Below, in pieces: positions 36,243 to 45,372 of a stretch of 47,955 nucleotides of DNA. Each line of letters starts with the position of its first letter. The first letter of the stretch is position 1. Origin of the DNA: an uncultured bacterium. GTDB lineage: Bacteria > Verrucomicrobiota > Kiritimatiellia > PWTM01. The stretch is from NCBI GenBank assembly GCA_900661335.1, contig CAACVY010000011.1:1-47955 (forward strand), in the 5' to 3' direction. The translations under genes were made by a program, and so were the position numbers. The notes beneath the pieces are model-generated. The model saw only the letters and a list, made by a program, of their open reading frames with translations, was not told where the DNA came from and made no database searches.

Positions 36243-37083
36243 TTATGCAACCTTCCCTTCATACGCCTTCTGCGGTGCGATCCCGCCCAAGGCCTAGTGC
36301 GGTCGCCAAGAATTGTACCGGCGGATATACGCCTCGATGCCAGCCTTCAACTCAGACACCGTCGCGTACACTCGCAAATAAACATCCTCGTGCTTCAGCG
36401 ACCACCAGAACCTCTCCACGATAACATTGTCCCGCCAGCGGCCCTTGCCGTCCATGCTTGCCTGTGCACCAAGGGCGCCAACCCCCTCGATCCACTCCGC
36501 CGAGGTGAACTGGCACCCCTGGTCGCTGTTCACGATCTCCGCACCCTTGCCGGCGTGCGCCTGCGCCATCTCCACAGCCGAAAGGCAGCTGTACGTGCCC
36601 AGTGCGTTGGACACATTCCAGCCAAGCACTTTCCGCGAATACCTGTCCCACCTCCGCGGGACAGTCCAGAATGGCCGTTAGATACATGAACCCGCCGCGC
36701 ATCGGCGCGTACGTGATGTCTGCTCACGAGAGCTGGTTGGGACGCACGATCTCCAAACCTCCCAGCAGATACGTAAGTCGTTGGCCCCGAACGTCCGGCA
36801 CGCTCAGCCTCCGACAGGGACGCACCCCTCCAGCCCCATGATCCATCGCGTGCGCTACAGGCGCTTGCGCGAGACCTGCTGCCCCTTTTAAGGCGCAGCA
36901 AATCTTGACACCGCCGCCCCCTCCGCAGTTGGATCCTCCAGGCACACTTCGTCCTCCACCGCATCAGCGCCAGGTCCTCTTCGTTCAGCCCCTGTCGGCG
37001 CGGTAGACCCGCTCCCGATCCACGCCCAACAACGCGCTCTGGCACCGGACCCTCCAATGCGGATGTTTCCGCTCGATCATGGC
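36243..37083 (-). pseudogene. IS3 OrfB (rve integrase core), frameshifted and with a nonsense codon
   Basis: The N-terminus reads MIERKHPHWRVRCQSALLGV (from 37083). The middle is broken among frames (EEDLALMRWRTKCAW, then VSAGRFGDRASQ-like debris). An open 112-codon piece (36629-36294) keeps NSDQGCQFTSAEWIEG with a catalytic Asp, and DGKGRWRDNVIVERFWWSLK with the catalytic Glu. A TAG at 36294 interrupts YNSWRPH*ALGGIAPQKAYE, which then reaches the natural stop at 36243. The element is dead. Confidence 0.82.
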
Positions 37084-37084
37084 A

Positions 37085-37382
37085 GTTTGTCCGGCGGAAT
37101 CCCCAGTTGCCCGCACTTTTCTTAGTAACTCTAGATATCTCGTCAACTCCCCGCCTTCCGCTCCAGTCGCTCTCTTTGCCGAGCCAGCACATCTGCTTCC
37201 GGTCCCGGCTTGCGGCCAAACACCTCCGGAAGCCGTTCCAGCAGCTCCTTTTTCCAGTGGCTGACCTGTACCGGGTGGACATGGTACTCCTGTGCGATCG
37301 GATGTACCGTCTTCAGCCCCTGGACCGCCTCCAGCGCTACCGGCGCTTTGAATTCCTCGGTATGCTGCCTGCGTTTGCTCAC
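37085..37382 (-). pseudogene. IS3 OrfA (helix-turn-helix transposase subunit), frameshifted
   Basis: Begins MSKRRQHTEEFKAPVALEAV, the usual IS3 OrfA opening, with the recognition region IAQEYHVHPVQVSHWKKELL and EVFGRKPGPEADVLARQRER. The frame closes at 37143. The leucine-zipper end continues in another frame as GELTRYLELLRKV. It would not give a complete OrfA. Confidence 0.8.
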
Positions 37383-37415
37383 TTCCCATTCCTTTCCCCG
37401 CCCGCGAAAGATCGC

Positions 37416-37449
37416 TTATATCACTTAGCCTCTTACATCACTTAGCCTC
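37416..37449. repeat. Tandem 17-bp direct repeat
   Basis: TTATATCACTTAGCCTC is followed directly by TTACATCACTTAGCCTC, two copies with one mismatch. They lie just outside the right end of the IS3 remnant, so they may mark an IS boundary or slippage. Confidence 0.8.
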
Positions 37450-37908
37450 TGGTAGCGAATTCGAGGTCCGCCGCTCCACGGGCCGTTACTAGGGCTAACG
37501 TGGGTGTGGCCCGACAGCGAATGCGTTCTTGAACAGCGGTGGCAGAACGGCCGAAATCCGTGGGGTTGGGGGAACGCTGGATGGGGGCTACCCAAGGAAC
37601 AGCACTATTGATGCAAGTCAGCTTTGTGTTTTAGTTTGTGTCCCGTGCAGTAACACACGTATCTTCAAAGTGTGTTGCATGGCACACCCATCACAGGTTG
37701 AATCCGACCAGAAAGCCTGTCAGTTACTGCGATCCAGGAAGACTCGGAACTTGATTGGAGAACCTTTCGGGGCGTCGAGCTGATGTACATAACGGGCCAA
37801 CTTTACATGCGGGTTCCGAAAGCTGGTGGATTAAGTCGACGTAAATTTCTGATGGCGAATGGACAGAAGTCTATAGTCTTTTTGACGTTTGCCTTGCCGC
37901 AGAGGGAG
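37450..37908. other. Intergenic stretch, no supported gene
   Basis: About 460 bases between the IS3 remnant and the terminator of the PEP-CTERM gene. Short frames only (37529-37783, 37783-38010), without motifs. Confidence 0.5.
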
Positions 37909-37943
37909 AAAAAAACTCACCCACCCTCGAGACGGGTGGGTGA
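37909..37943 (-). terminator. Rho-independent terminator of the PEP-CTERM gene
   Basis: On the - strand, TCACCCACCC (reading 37943-37934) pairs with GGGTGGGTGA (37926-37917) around a 7-base loop, and seven T follow (37915-37909). The 10-bp perfect stem and T run make a strong intrinsic terminator. It lies about 40 bases after the stop of the gene ending at 37984. Confidence 0.9.
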
Positions 37944-37983
37944 ATTTGTGTTTGGGCCGAATAAACCCGATGGTTCGCTAGGC

Positions 37984-38679
37984 TTACGCAGCTCGCATGC
38001 GACGCCGTAGAAATACTACACAAGCGCCAACAGCTAGCAAGCTCGCTGTCGCGGGTTCAGGAACGAGACTGTACTCGTTCCAGTCGGAGCTCGCACTGTC
38101 GGGGACATAATCCCATGTTCCCCCCTGAGTTCTTGCCACCCAACGGAAGCTCCACGTTGGAGACCAGTAACTGCCGAATGCGCTCCCAGGTATCGCAAAC
38201 TCGATATCTTGCGGAGCGCTTGAGTTCGGGATGGACGCATCTACGGACCAACCTCCGATAAGGGTCCAGGATCCGGTCCACTCGTAGAGATAATGCCCTT
38301 CGAGCAGATAGTCAGCACCGATCGATATGGGACCTCCATCACTGGTTGAACCTGTCCCACTATTATTGTCCGCATCAATCAGGAGGTGGTATCTCCAATA
38401 CTGGCCACTCCAGCTTCCGGGGCTATTGTGAGTTGTGTATCGGAAGTACAGGAGGCTGCTCGCGGTATTGTGTGCCACCCATATCTGGTTCCAGTCTACC
38501 GTGGCGCCACTCGTGACTCCGTCCGGACTGTAGGGTGATACGCTGCTCCAGTCAGCCCGAGAGCCGTCGACCGTGATCGAAGCAGGGTTGCTTCGAAATT
38601 CGATCAACGCCGCTCCTGCTGCGCCGGCAATCCACGGCGTAACAGCTAGAACTGCCATCCTGAGTTGCGCCGTCTTCAT
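37984..38679 (-). CDS. PEP-CTERM sorting-domain secreted protein
   Basis: Protein of 231 residues. The N-terminal signal peptide is MKTAQLRMAVLAVTPWIAGAAGAA. A beta-rich middle follows (DGSRADWSSVSPYSPDG, YWRYHLLIDADNNSGTGS, GADYLLEGHYLYEWTGSW, DIEFAIPGSAFG) that resembles a secreted carbohydrate-binding or beta-sandwich domain. The C-terminus is the exosortase sorting signal: VPEP, a hydrophobic stretch (SLLAVGACVVFL) and RRRMR. Such proteins are cut and anchored by an exosortase and are linked to exopolysaccharide production. ATG 38679 is chosen because the signal peptide starts there; a longer frame up to 38790 is not supported. No exosortase gene lies in this window. A possible -35 box, TTGACA, lies about 90 bases upstream. 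Confidence 0.88.
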   Translation of the reverse strand: MKTAQLRMAVLAVTPWIAGAAGAALIEFRSNPASITVDGSRADWSSVSPYSPDGVTSGATVDWNQIWVAHNTASSLLYFRYTTHNSPGSWSGQYWRYHLLIDADNNSGTGSTSDGGPISIGADYLLEGHYLYEWTGSWTLIGGWSVDASIPNSSAPQDIEFAIPGSAFGSYWSPTWSFRWVARTQGGTWDYVPDSASSDWNEYSLVPEPATASLLAVGACVVFLRRRMRAA

Positions 38680-38743
38680 GTCTACTCGTCGTCCTTTCTG
38701 AGTTGCCTGCGTCTCGGCCCAGAACGCGTGCAACACTAACCGT

Positions 38744-38772
38744 AACTTATCAAGGGTCCCGTCAAATGTCAA
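38744..38772 (-). promoter_or_regulatory. Possible sigma-70-like promoter of the PEP-CTERM gene
   Basis: On the - strand a perfect TTGACA (38772-38767) is followed after 17 bases by TAAGTT (38749-38744). The -35 is good, the -10 poor. It would leave a leader of about 60 bases before ATG 38679. Confidence 0.35.
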
Positions 38773-40439
38773 GGGGGGGCATTGTACCAACCAAGCGGGT
38801 CAAGAACTGTCTAAATCTTCGAGGGCTTGAAGCTATTGTATTTAGTCCAGACTCTCAGCAGCCGGACGCGGACGATTGAGAGAAAGGGGTTTTCCTAAAC
38901 TTTCATGAATAAAAGGTCCTCACAGTAAACTACGGCGGCCTAAGACCAGAGATAGTGCGTCCAGCGGTCGCGCTTGTAATTCTCCTGTGGTGGCCTCTGA
39001 AGTCCTGTGAGTTCGCGCTGGGCCCGAACATACTGAATGGAAAGTTGGGCGCTCATGTGCAGGGCACCGAGATCATTCAATGTTATTCGGCTCGGCAACT
39101 ATGGGGAGCCTAAATGTTGGCTCCTATGTGTCGAACAAATATCCGCGAGCTTCTGGTGGGCGCTGCACGGAAACGTCAATTCCGAGATTAGGCGGGGATG
39201 GTCAGCGTCGTGGAGCACGCGATCTCTTCAGCATGAGGGGGTTCGGTGTCCCCCGCACTGGTCTGGCGACACAACGCTTCCAAACTCAATGTACGTTCGA
39301 ACACTTTCCTGAGGCTCCATGAAATTCGAGACCGGAGCATCGGGGCGGATATCACATGTCAGGCGCCTTGCACTTTGGAAACTCTTGCTTTCTCTGGTAT
39401 CCTTCGGGCTCGCCATGGTAGCGTTCGATCTGAATGCTCTCGGCTTGAAGAGAGCATGTCGCTGAATTTCGGTAGGAGCGTTATCCTTACAGCTGGCGTG
39501 TCTCCTAGCCTCGCGTATACTTGTCGGTCAGACGTTTGGATACTAGGGGCTGTTAGTCTCTCGAGGCCGGGAAATTCGCAGAAGCAGTTTAGAGTCTTAC
39601 ATCTATTATGCTCGCTCGCGACACTTACTCAGTTTTTTAGGATGTCCGTTCATGAGCAATTTATACTGCGAATCCTTGGAAGATGGATAGGTCGAAAGCT
39701 AAAAAGGAAGTTGGGTTCTACACCTATGTAGCATCCCCCTTCCAGATCCAGGGGTAGTTTTCGGCTGTTCGACACATGCGCAGCAAGGACCCGTAGAAGC
39801 TTGGGTTGATCGAATAGAGGCCCAGCCACGTGTCGCAACCGACTGCTGCCGCCGATATTGGGTGAGTGTAATCAGTCTGTTTGCGACCGGTAGAAACAGC
39901 TGGATAATTCCCTAGGCCGACGAACACAACCCAGATCTCCGATTCTTCCAAATTAGTGAAAGACAAACTAAACTTGGAAAGGTACTTCCGGTTTAGTAAC
40001 GCCTCATGCAAGCAGGATTCGCAGGGCCGGATTAGGATGGGCGGCTGTCGTAGGCTCGGAGGGAGCGACGCACGTGTGGTCGGATAATGCGTCGTTGCAG
40101 TAGAAGATGATGCGTCCCAAGCGCTTGAGGCATCAAAAGGGACAACAACTCGAGCATACCGACCTTGCTGAGGTGAACCTATCTTAAGATGGCCCGAGCG
40201 CCCGGCGCATGGGGGCGCAGGTAGAATCGGTGGGGCTAGGCATTTCAGGAGAAATGTGGAGAGGGCTTGGTTTGTCTGGGGCGACGTGGTTGTATGCGAC
40301 GGCCGCCACCAAGAGAGAGCCCCATCTATATTCGACCCAACCCGCGGTATTTTCAACGGAGATCCGCCCACCACGGGCCTTGTTAGTTGGCATATGCAGG
40401 TGGACTGAGACTGGCTGTCAAAAATCGTTGGTGGTAATT
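38773..40439. other. Long stretch without a supported gene; weak - strand frame at its right part
   Basis: About 1.67 kb. The - strand frame 39724-40608 (294 codons, its first part overlapping the SGNH gene in another frame) has the length of a gene but no motif I can name. Protein-like pieces occur in a second frame (40184-40393, RISVENTAGWVEYRWGSLLV). This may be a broken gene downstream of the esterase. The + frame 39246-39731 also shows nothing recognisable. Confidence 0.4.
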
Positions 40440-42122
40440 TCAAGGTTGGGCCTTGATGCGGACAAATGTCGTACCGCTTGAGGCAGAGTTTGTGACGGCC
40501 ATGACACCATTCGTTCCGACCAGGTCGGATCCTTGGGGTGTCCAAGAAGAGGACAAAAGATCGGAAGAGATTTCTATGGTATATCGCACCTGAGAATCTG
40601 AGCCCCACTCTATTCGGTAGTCGCGGCCATTAAGCGATGAGACTCGAATCGTCGGGCTTGGCGGGTCATTGGTTTTCCATCCCATCACAGACTGCATGAC
40701 TGCAATGATGTTGCTAGCAAATGCAATGTGTTCTGACGGGGAAGGGTGGTTGTGCAGCCCACTCATCGACCCTCCGGGGCCGAGACCCAATTTAGGAATG
40801 GGTATCGAGTAAACATTTGGAATGCCCGCATGAGTCGCGCTCGCCACGACTTGGGTTATCAGGGGCGCTGCGACCTGTGCCTCTGGTCCGAAATAACTTA
40901 CGCAGAACACCTTTGTGTAGGATGGGTGAGTCGTTCGGATCTGCATGATCAAATTGCTGTAGGCTTCTTTAAATTCGTTAGTTGTTGGGAGTCCGGAAGT
41001 TCCAACGAAATCGTTAATTCCCAAAAACACGACCACAGCGTCGGGGACAAACGTATCATGATTGAAATCACCACCTCGGTAGTTGGACATTGCTTCCGCA
41101 TAATAGCCGGTGTGGCTTAGAAATGTGCTGTAGTATGTTGGCATTTTTGTAGCGGCAGAGTTCGTTACTGAGTCGTAAGCATTTCGAATTACTCCACGTC
41201 CGGAAATGGCGACCGCATGGTGATCTGCATTGAAATGTCGCGCGACGACCGACGGAAAGGCGTCGTAATGTCGATCATTGTCTTCGCGCGGAGCCCCATA
41301 AATCCCATATCCAACAGTCCAGGAGTCTCCCAGGAAAACCAGCTTGCGATGCCGCATAATCCCGTGATTGGTGATGTAGCCACCTGACGGCAAGTGCAAT
41401 CCATGAAACATGGCAGCTAAGTTTTTCCCTGAAATCAAGGCTTCATTCCTTTTTTGTACCATGATGTGGTGTACGCCCGGGCCCAACCCCGAAAAGGTGT
41501 GAATGCTAGGCGCGAGATTGGAGGGAGCGAACTTTCCTCGGTAACTTCCGTCAATCCAAACATCAAACCACACTTGAGTGCTCGTGGGACTTTCCATCTC
41601 GATGCCGATGGAAGTTCCAGAGAACCGAGCCTCAAAATATGTCCCCGGGTAGTTCATCAATGCGAAGTTCGACGCTACTAATAAGCGCCCTACATAACGA
41701 ATCCTTGGATCTCCAGGAAGTACTAAGCTGGGCGGCGGGTTTGAGCATGGTTTAGGTGGAGGCGGCGAACCATATCCGTTGTAATTGAAGTGGCGTTGAA
41801 TTGTGTACAGCGGACCAGGACTTATTACGCGCCCTGACTGCACGGTCAGAGTAACCAACACAAATCCGTTGGCATCTGTTGGCCGAGCCCAAGCGCCGCC
41901 ACGTGCAAAGACGACGCTCCCAGTCCTTACTTCAACGGTCAAAGGTTGGGATGTCCCTGTAAAATTCTGATAATACACCGGGAGTTCGAAAGTTTGCCCA
42001 GCATTGCACGGCAGAAGGAAGTTTGGGTGAAAGGCATTAATTGCGGTCTGGGCTCCGCTCCTCAGAATGCCGCAGCACGCTATTGCCAGAGCTAACCGCA
42101 TCTTGAAGGGCGCCAATCTCAT
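40440..42122 (-). CDS. Secreted SGNH/GDSL hydrolase, CE2 acetyl-esterase-like
   Basis: Protein of 560 residues with a signal peptide (MRLAPFKMRLALAIACCG). An Ig-like or beta-sandwich segment follows, then a jelly-roll module of the CE2 type (RYVGRLLVASNFALMNYPGT, FEARFSGTSIGIEME, GVHHIMVQKRNEA). The SGNH domain has the nucleophile block LVFLGDSWTVGYG, block III VVVFLGINDF, and the late His in GLHNHPSPSEHIAFA. The C-terminal 70 residues (RVSSLNGRDYRIEW, YTIEISSDLLSSSWTPQG) are a small beta domain found on many Verrucomicrobia secreted proteins. It probably removes acetyl groups from polysaccharides outside the cell. ATG 42122 is chosen for AGGAG 7 nt upstream; a GTG at 42149 is also in frame. 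Confidence 0.88.
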   Translation of the reverse strand: MRLAPFKMRLALAIACCGILRSGAQTAINAFHPNFLLPCNAGQTFELPVYYQNFTGTSQPLTVEVRTGSVVFARGGAWARPTDANGFVLVTLTVQSGRVISPGPLYTIQRHFNYNGYGSPPPPKPCSNPPPSLVLPGDPRIRYVGRLLVASNFALMNYPGTYFEARFSGTSIGIEMESPTSTQVWFDVWIDGSYRGKFAPSNLAPSIHTFSGLGPGVHHIMVQKRNEALISGKNLAAMFHGLHLPSGGYITNHGIMRHRKLVFLGDSWTVGYGIYGAPREDNDRHYDAFPSVVARHFNADHHAVAISGRGVIRNAYDSVTNSAATKMPTYYSTFLSHTGYYAEAMSNYRGGDFNHDTFVPDAVVVFLGINDFVGTSGLPTTNEFKEAYSNLIMQIRTTHPSYTKVFCVSYFGPEAQVAAPLITQVVASATHAGIPNVYSIPIPKLGLGPGGSMSGLHNHPSPSEHIAFASNIIAVMQSVMGWKTNDPPSPTIRVSSLNGRDYRIEWGSDSQVRYTIEISSDLLSSSWTPQGSDLVGTNGVMAVTNSASSGTTFVRIKAQP

Positions 42123-43203
42123 GATCTGTCTCCTGGACACCGTTAACACTACTCACCGGGTCCACGTCTAATATACTTGGTTTTATGCGCTGCGCAAGAA
42201 TCTTTGGTCCGTCACCTTAAAACGACTCAAGAGAGTCTTCAAAGATCGTCGTATAGATAATTCCCGCAAGCTAGTGCGATGATCGCCTTGCCCGTCCCTT
42301 TCTGGCTGAAATCTGCAGGTAGGGGAGGTAAGGGGAATGGAGCGGGCCGCGACCAGGGTGCATTTGTTAATGCCGTATGGCCCAGCTCGCATCATTACTT
42401 GGTGCTTCGGGCCACCGCGTTCTGTCTGGTGGGAGTTGCTCCCGCGCGGAACGATCGCGAAGTACGCCGTCAAACTCCCCTCATCTGCGAAATCCTCGAT
42501 GGTCGTCAGGTGGTCGTGAGGTCAAGTCGTGAGTCGTGAGGTGCCAGACACTTGCGCGGACCTTGGACAACCCATTCATTATCAACGGGTTACGTGAGAT
42601 TTTGAATGGCGATTGTTGGGGGTTGAGTCCGGACTTTGTGTTGAAAATTTGTACCATTGGACGAAGAACTACATGCGCGAAGGTCAGCTCCGCCGCTCTG
42701 CCTCCGGGGGTACGACTAGGCACGTCCCTTAGTTCTGTGCCACGGCTTGTCGGCGCGCGGGGCACCGGAACTTCAATGCTGTGCCCACTGAATCCGCCAC
42801 AAAACTGGGCCAGCGGTGCACCCATCTTGCGCCACACCGCCCCTTGTATGTGGCTCGACAGTTCTGAACTTACCCCTCTCGATCCCACCGAACCGCCTTT
42901 CTTCCTTACTTTCACGTTTTCGTGCTCCCATCGGTTTGTGGAACCAAGTGCACAGTCAGGCACTTATCGCTTTCTCTTATCGCTTTCTACAGAGCTCAGC
43001 TGCGAAGTCCGGATTGAGCAAGAGATGCTTGCCTGACCTGTTCAACGCTCTACCGATGCTCTGCCGGCGCGGGTGGTTCTGCAGCCCGAGAGCGGGACAG
43101 AAGCGCTCACTTTCCCAGGACTTTTGTAGTCCGTTCCGGACGGGGCCCTCGCCTGGGTTGACGCCGTCAACGAGCGGAGCGATAGTACATATCGGTCGAG
43201 AGC
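42123..43203. other. Intergenic stretch with a short tandem repeat, no supported gene
   Basis: About 1.08 kb. Overlapping frames on both strands (42536-43036 +, 42481-42963 -) show no motif. A TATATT box on the - strand (42175-42170) could be the -10 of the esterase gene. GTCGTGAG is repeated near 42510-42541. Confidence 0.45.
42963..42988. repeat. Perfect tandem 13-bp direct repeat
   Basis: CTTATCGCTTTCT occurs twice without a gap (42963-42975 and 42976-42988). It may be a replication-slippage duplication in non-coding DNA. Confidence 0.85.
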
Positions 43204-43635
43204 ATGAGAATTCGCCGGATCCAATGGGAACGGGCGTTCACGCTGATCGAGCTTCTGGCGGTCATGGGCGTCATCGTGTTGCTCATGGGCCTGGTGCTGG
43301 CGGGGGCCGGCCTTGCCAGCCGGCAGGCGGACCGTAACCGAGTGCGCGCGGAGATGGAAAAAATTTGCACCGCCCTGGAACGGTACAATCTGGAGTACAC
43401 TTCATACCCGACGAACCTGTACTCGCCGAATGTCGTTCGAGCGCTGACGAATTTTGTGCCAGACCTCAATTTGACGGATATTTGGGGGCGGGCCTACGTG
43501 TACACCCGACTTCGGGGATACGATCATTCCACTGGCAATCCAATCCTACGCCGCGACGCATTCGAGCTGCGCTCGATCGGGCCCGATGGCTTGACCAACA
43601 CCGCGGACGATATCACGACCTCCGTGGGCCACTGA
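43204..43635 (+). CDS. Type II secretion / type IV pilin-like pseudopilin (GspG-like)
   Basis: Protein of 143 residues with a class III signal: a short basic leader (MRIRRIQWERA), then F12-T-L-I-E16 and the hydrophobic helix LLAVMGVIVLLMGLVLAGAG. The residue before the cleavage Phe is Ala rather than Gly. The globular part has EMEKICTALERYNLEYTSYPTN and ends with DIWGRAYVYTRLRGY ... FELRSIGPDGLTNTADDI, the GspG-type C-terminus with Asp residues that bind calcium in major pseudopilins. Its last 23 bases overlap the 3' end of the HAD gene on the opposite strand. Confidence 0.88.
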   Translation: MRIRRIQWERAFTLIELLAVMGVIVLLMGLVLAGAGLASRQADRNRVRAEMEKICTALERYNLEYTSYPTNLYSPNVVRALTNFVPDLNLTDIWGRAYVYTRLRGYDHSTGNPILRRDAFELRSIGPDGLTNTADDITTSVGH

Positions 43636-44332
43636 GGCGTCTTCCGCGAAGCCCTAACACTGCCGGAAGCTCGTCGAGTCGCCGAAGAACTAGCGTCGGA
43701 CGCACGGACTGCAAACTTCGCCGGTCGACGTCGGATTGCCGAGGCGCGAACGCGATCGGAAACACTCCCGCGGCCTGGTAGGCGCGGAGGTCATCCACCG
43801 TGTCGCCCACGCCCACCGCTTCGCTAGCGTGGATACCCAAGCGGTCGAGCGCCACGAGGACCGGCTCGGGATCAGGTTTCGGATGGCGCACGTCTTCGAG
43901 ACCCACGATGGTGGCGAAGCGCTCTTCCAAACGAAAACCGCGCAAGATTCTCCGAGCGCCATCCACGAGCCGGCTGGTCACGATGGCCAGGTGCAACCGG
44001 TGCTCAAAGAGTACCTGCACACACGTTCGCAAACCGGGCATCGGCTTCGATAGCGCAACGCAGACCGGCGTGAACGCCTCGCGATACAATCGGATCAACT
44101 CCGCCACTTCGCTCTCGGTCAAGCCGGGCACGAGGCGCGGGAACATTTCATATAAGGGTCGCCCAATCAGCGCGCGGATTTGGCGCGCAGGCACGGGCAC
44201 CCAGCCGCGTTGTTGAAGCGCACGCTGGAAGGAGTGAACGATCGCACGCCTCGTGTCGAACAGAGTCCCATCGAAATCGAACACGACGGCCTGACAGGCG
44301 CTCGGTAGCCGAAGAGGCTGGCAGGGCTTCAT
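43613..44332 (-). CDS. HAD-superfamily phosphatase (phosphoglycolate phosphatase-like)
   Basis: Phosphatase of 239 residues. Motif I is D19-F-D21-G-T in VVFDFDGTLFD, with a helical cap domain (RALIGRPLYEMFPRL). Motif II is IVTSR, the motif III lysine lies in RHPKPDPEPV, and motif IV is GVGDTVDDLRA. The layout matches the Gph/PpaX group, which removes phosphate from 2-phosphoglycolate or pyrophosphate; the substrate is not certain. It shares 4 bases with the stop of the upstream gene at 44329 (ATGA), so the two are likely co-transcribed, and it converges with the pseudopilin. Confidence 0.9.
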   Translation of the reverse strand: MKPCQPLRLPSACQAVVFDFDGTLFDTRRAIVHSFQRALQQRGWVPVPARQIRALIGRPLYEMFPRLVPGLTESEVAELIRLYREAFTPVCVALSKPMPGLRTCVQVLFEHRLHLAIVTSRLVDGARRILRGFRLEERFATIVGLEDVRHPKPDPEPVLVALDRLGIHASEAVGVGDTVDDLRAYQAAGVFPIAFAPRQSDVDRRSLQSVRPTLVLRRLDELPAVLGLRGRRLSGPRRS

Positions 44333-45372
44333 CGCTTAGGACTTCCGCCGCTGGGCGCAAGCTCCCGAGCCTTGAACACCAAAAACAGAGGCCGATGGTC
44401 AGAGGCCCGATAGACCCCAGGATCCCGCACCGCGCGGCTTCGCTCGCGGACAAACTCGGGTAACATGCCGGCGCTCGCGAGGGCGTAGTCGATCCGCGAA
44501 TAGGTGTCCGACGCTCTGTGAAAATGGGTCCAGACGTCTCCCCATTCGTCCGCGGGCCGAAGGTCGTGTAGGCGAGGTTGGTCTTCGAGGGTCAACCGCC
44601 GGATTGGAGCTGAATCAGGCGTGTCGTTGAGATCCCCCACGACCAACAGGTTGAGGTTGGAGCGAGCGTTCAAGAGTTCGCTGACGACCATGTGGAGCAG
44701 CCGGGCCTCATTGCGCCGCATCTCGGTCTGGCCCATCGGATGGAACACCTTGGACTTGAGATGGGCGACGACCAGCCGCAGGCGGTAGTCCTCGCGGACC
44801 TGAATTTCCACGTCGAGAAAACCGCGGAGGACATACAGTTCGTTCGCGCCAATGCGATACGTCTGGTCGAGGCGCGGCTGGCGATGGGTGATGGGAAATC
44901 GCGTGAGTACGGCCAAACCGATCCGGGATTCTGGGCGCACGACCAATTCGGACCATGGATAGTCGAGGCCTCGAGTGCGAAGCGAGCGGCGGAATTCATC
45001 GAACAGTTCGCGTCCGATTTCCTGCACGGCCAAGATATCGGGCCGCCATCGCGCGACCAAGTCGGCCACGGCTTCCCGTTCCGCGAGCGGCTTGGGCTCG
45101 GATGGGATGCCGTCGCTATCCCGGTCCTCCAGCGAGTAGTGCCGAAGGTTGTAGGTCATGACGCTAAACTCGTCCGGCAACGTTTGAACGGTGGGCGAGC
45201 GGGCGGGGGGCTGGGATAGGTCCTGGCGGCACCCGACGAGCAGTACAATGCCCACCCACGCCCAAACACGTGAGGCGCGCGGGCGCGGTGCGGGCTCAAG
45301 CGGACGGCGGACGTTGTGCACCGGATTTGTAGTATCGGTCGATCCGTTCCGCGACGTCCTTGTATCGGACAT
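44329..45372 (-). CDS. Endonuclease/exonuclease/phosphatase-family protein, probable lipoprotein
   Basis: EEP-fold protein of 347 residues. An N-terminal helix with a lipobox (WVGIVLLVGC) suggests a lipid-anchored periplasmic protein. Catalytic elements are SVMTYNLRHY, DILAVQEIG with the metal Glu, VVAHLKSKVF, LLVVGDLNDTP, YSRIDYAL and the final D-H in ASDHRPLFLV. Related proteins act on nucleic acids, phosphoinositides or sugar phosphates, so the substrate is open. ATG 45372 has AAGGAG at 13 nt and overlaps the upstream TPR gene by 77 bp. A GTG at 45321 would give a shorter, more typical leader. It is coupled to the HAD phosphatase downstream (ATGA). Confidence 0.85.
   Translation of the reverse strand: MSDTRTSRNGSTDTTNPVHNVRRPLEPAPRPRASRVWAWVGIVLLVGCRQDLSQPPARSPTVQTLPDEFSVMTYNLRHYSLEDRDSDGIPSEPKPLAEREAVADLVARWRPDILAVQEIGRELFDEFRRSLRTRGLDYPWSELVVRPESRIGLAVLTRFPITHRQPRLDQTYRIGANELYVLRGFLDVEIQVREDYRLRLVVAHLKSKVFHPMGQTEMRRNEARLLHMVVSELLNARSNLNLLVVGDLNDTPDSAPIRRLTLEDQPRLHDLRPADEWGDVWTHFHRASDTYSRIDYALASAGMLPEFVRERSRAVRDPGVYRASDHRPLFLVFKARELAPSGGSPKR

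Larger units (their letters stand above)
36243..37382 (-). mobile_element. Second decayed IS3-family insertion sequence
   Basis: The coding part of an IS3-family element on the - strand, with OrfA (37382 down to about 37085) and OrfB (about 37083 down to 36243). Terminal inverted repeats were not identified with confidence. A tandem 17-bp repeat lies about 30 bases beyond its right end. It is not the same element as the one at 27.3 kb, as the transposase types differ. Confidence 0.75.

Noticed and set aside
37416-37449. The tandem repeat as the start of a CRISPR array
   Set aside because: There are only two copies with no spacers between them, and no cas genes in the window.
39246-39731. A 161-codon + strand open frame near the PEP-CTERM and SGNH genes
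   Set aside because: No signal peptide, motif or ribosome binding site, and the composition looks random. Not called as a gene.
42481-43036. Overlapping frames on both strands (166 and 160 codons)
   Set aside because: Neither has a motif, a good start or biased composition. They arise from lack of stops in GC-rich intergenic DNA.
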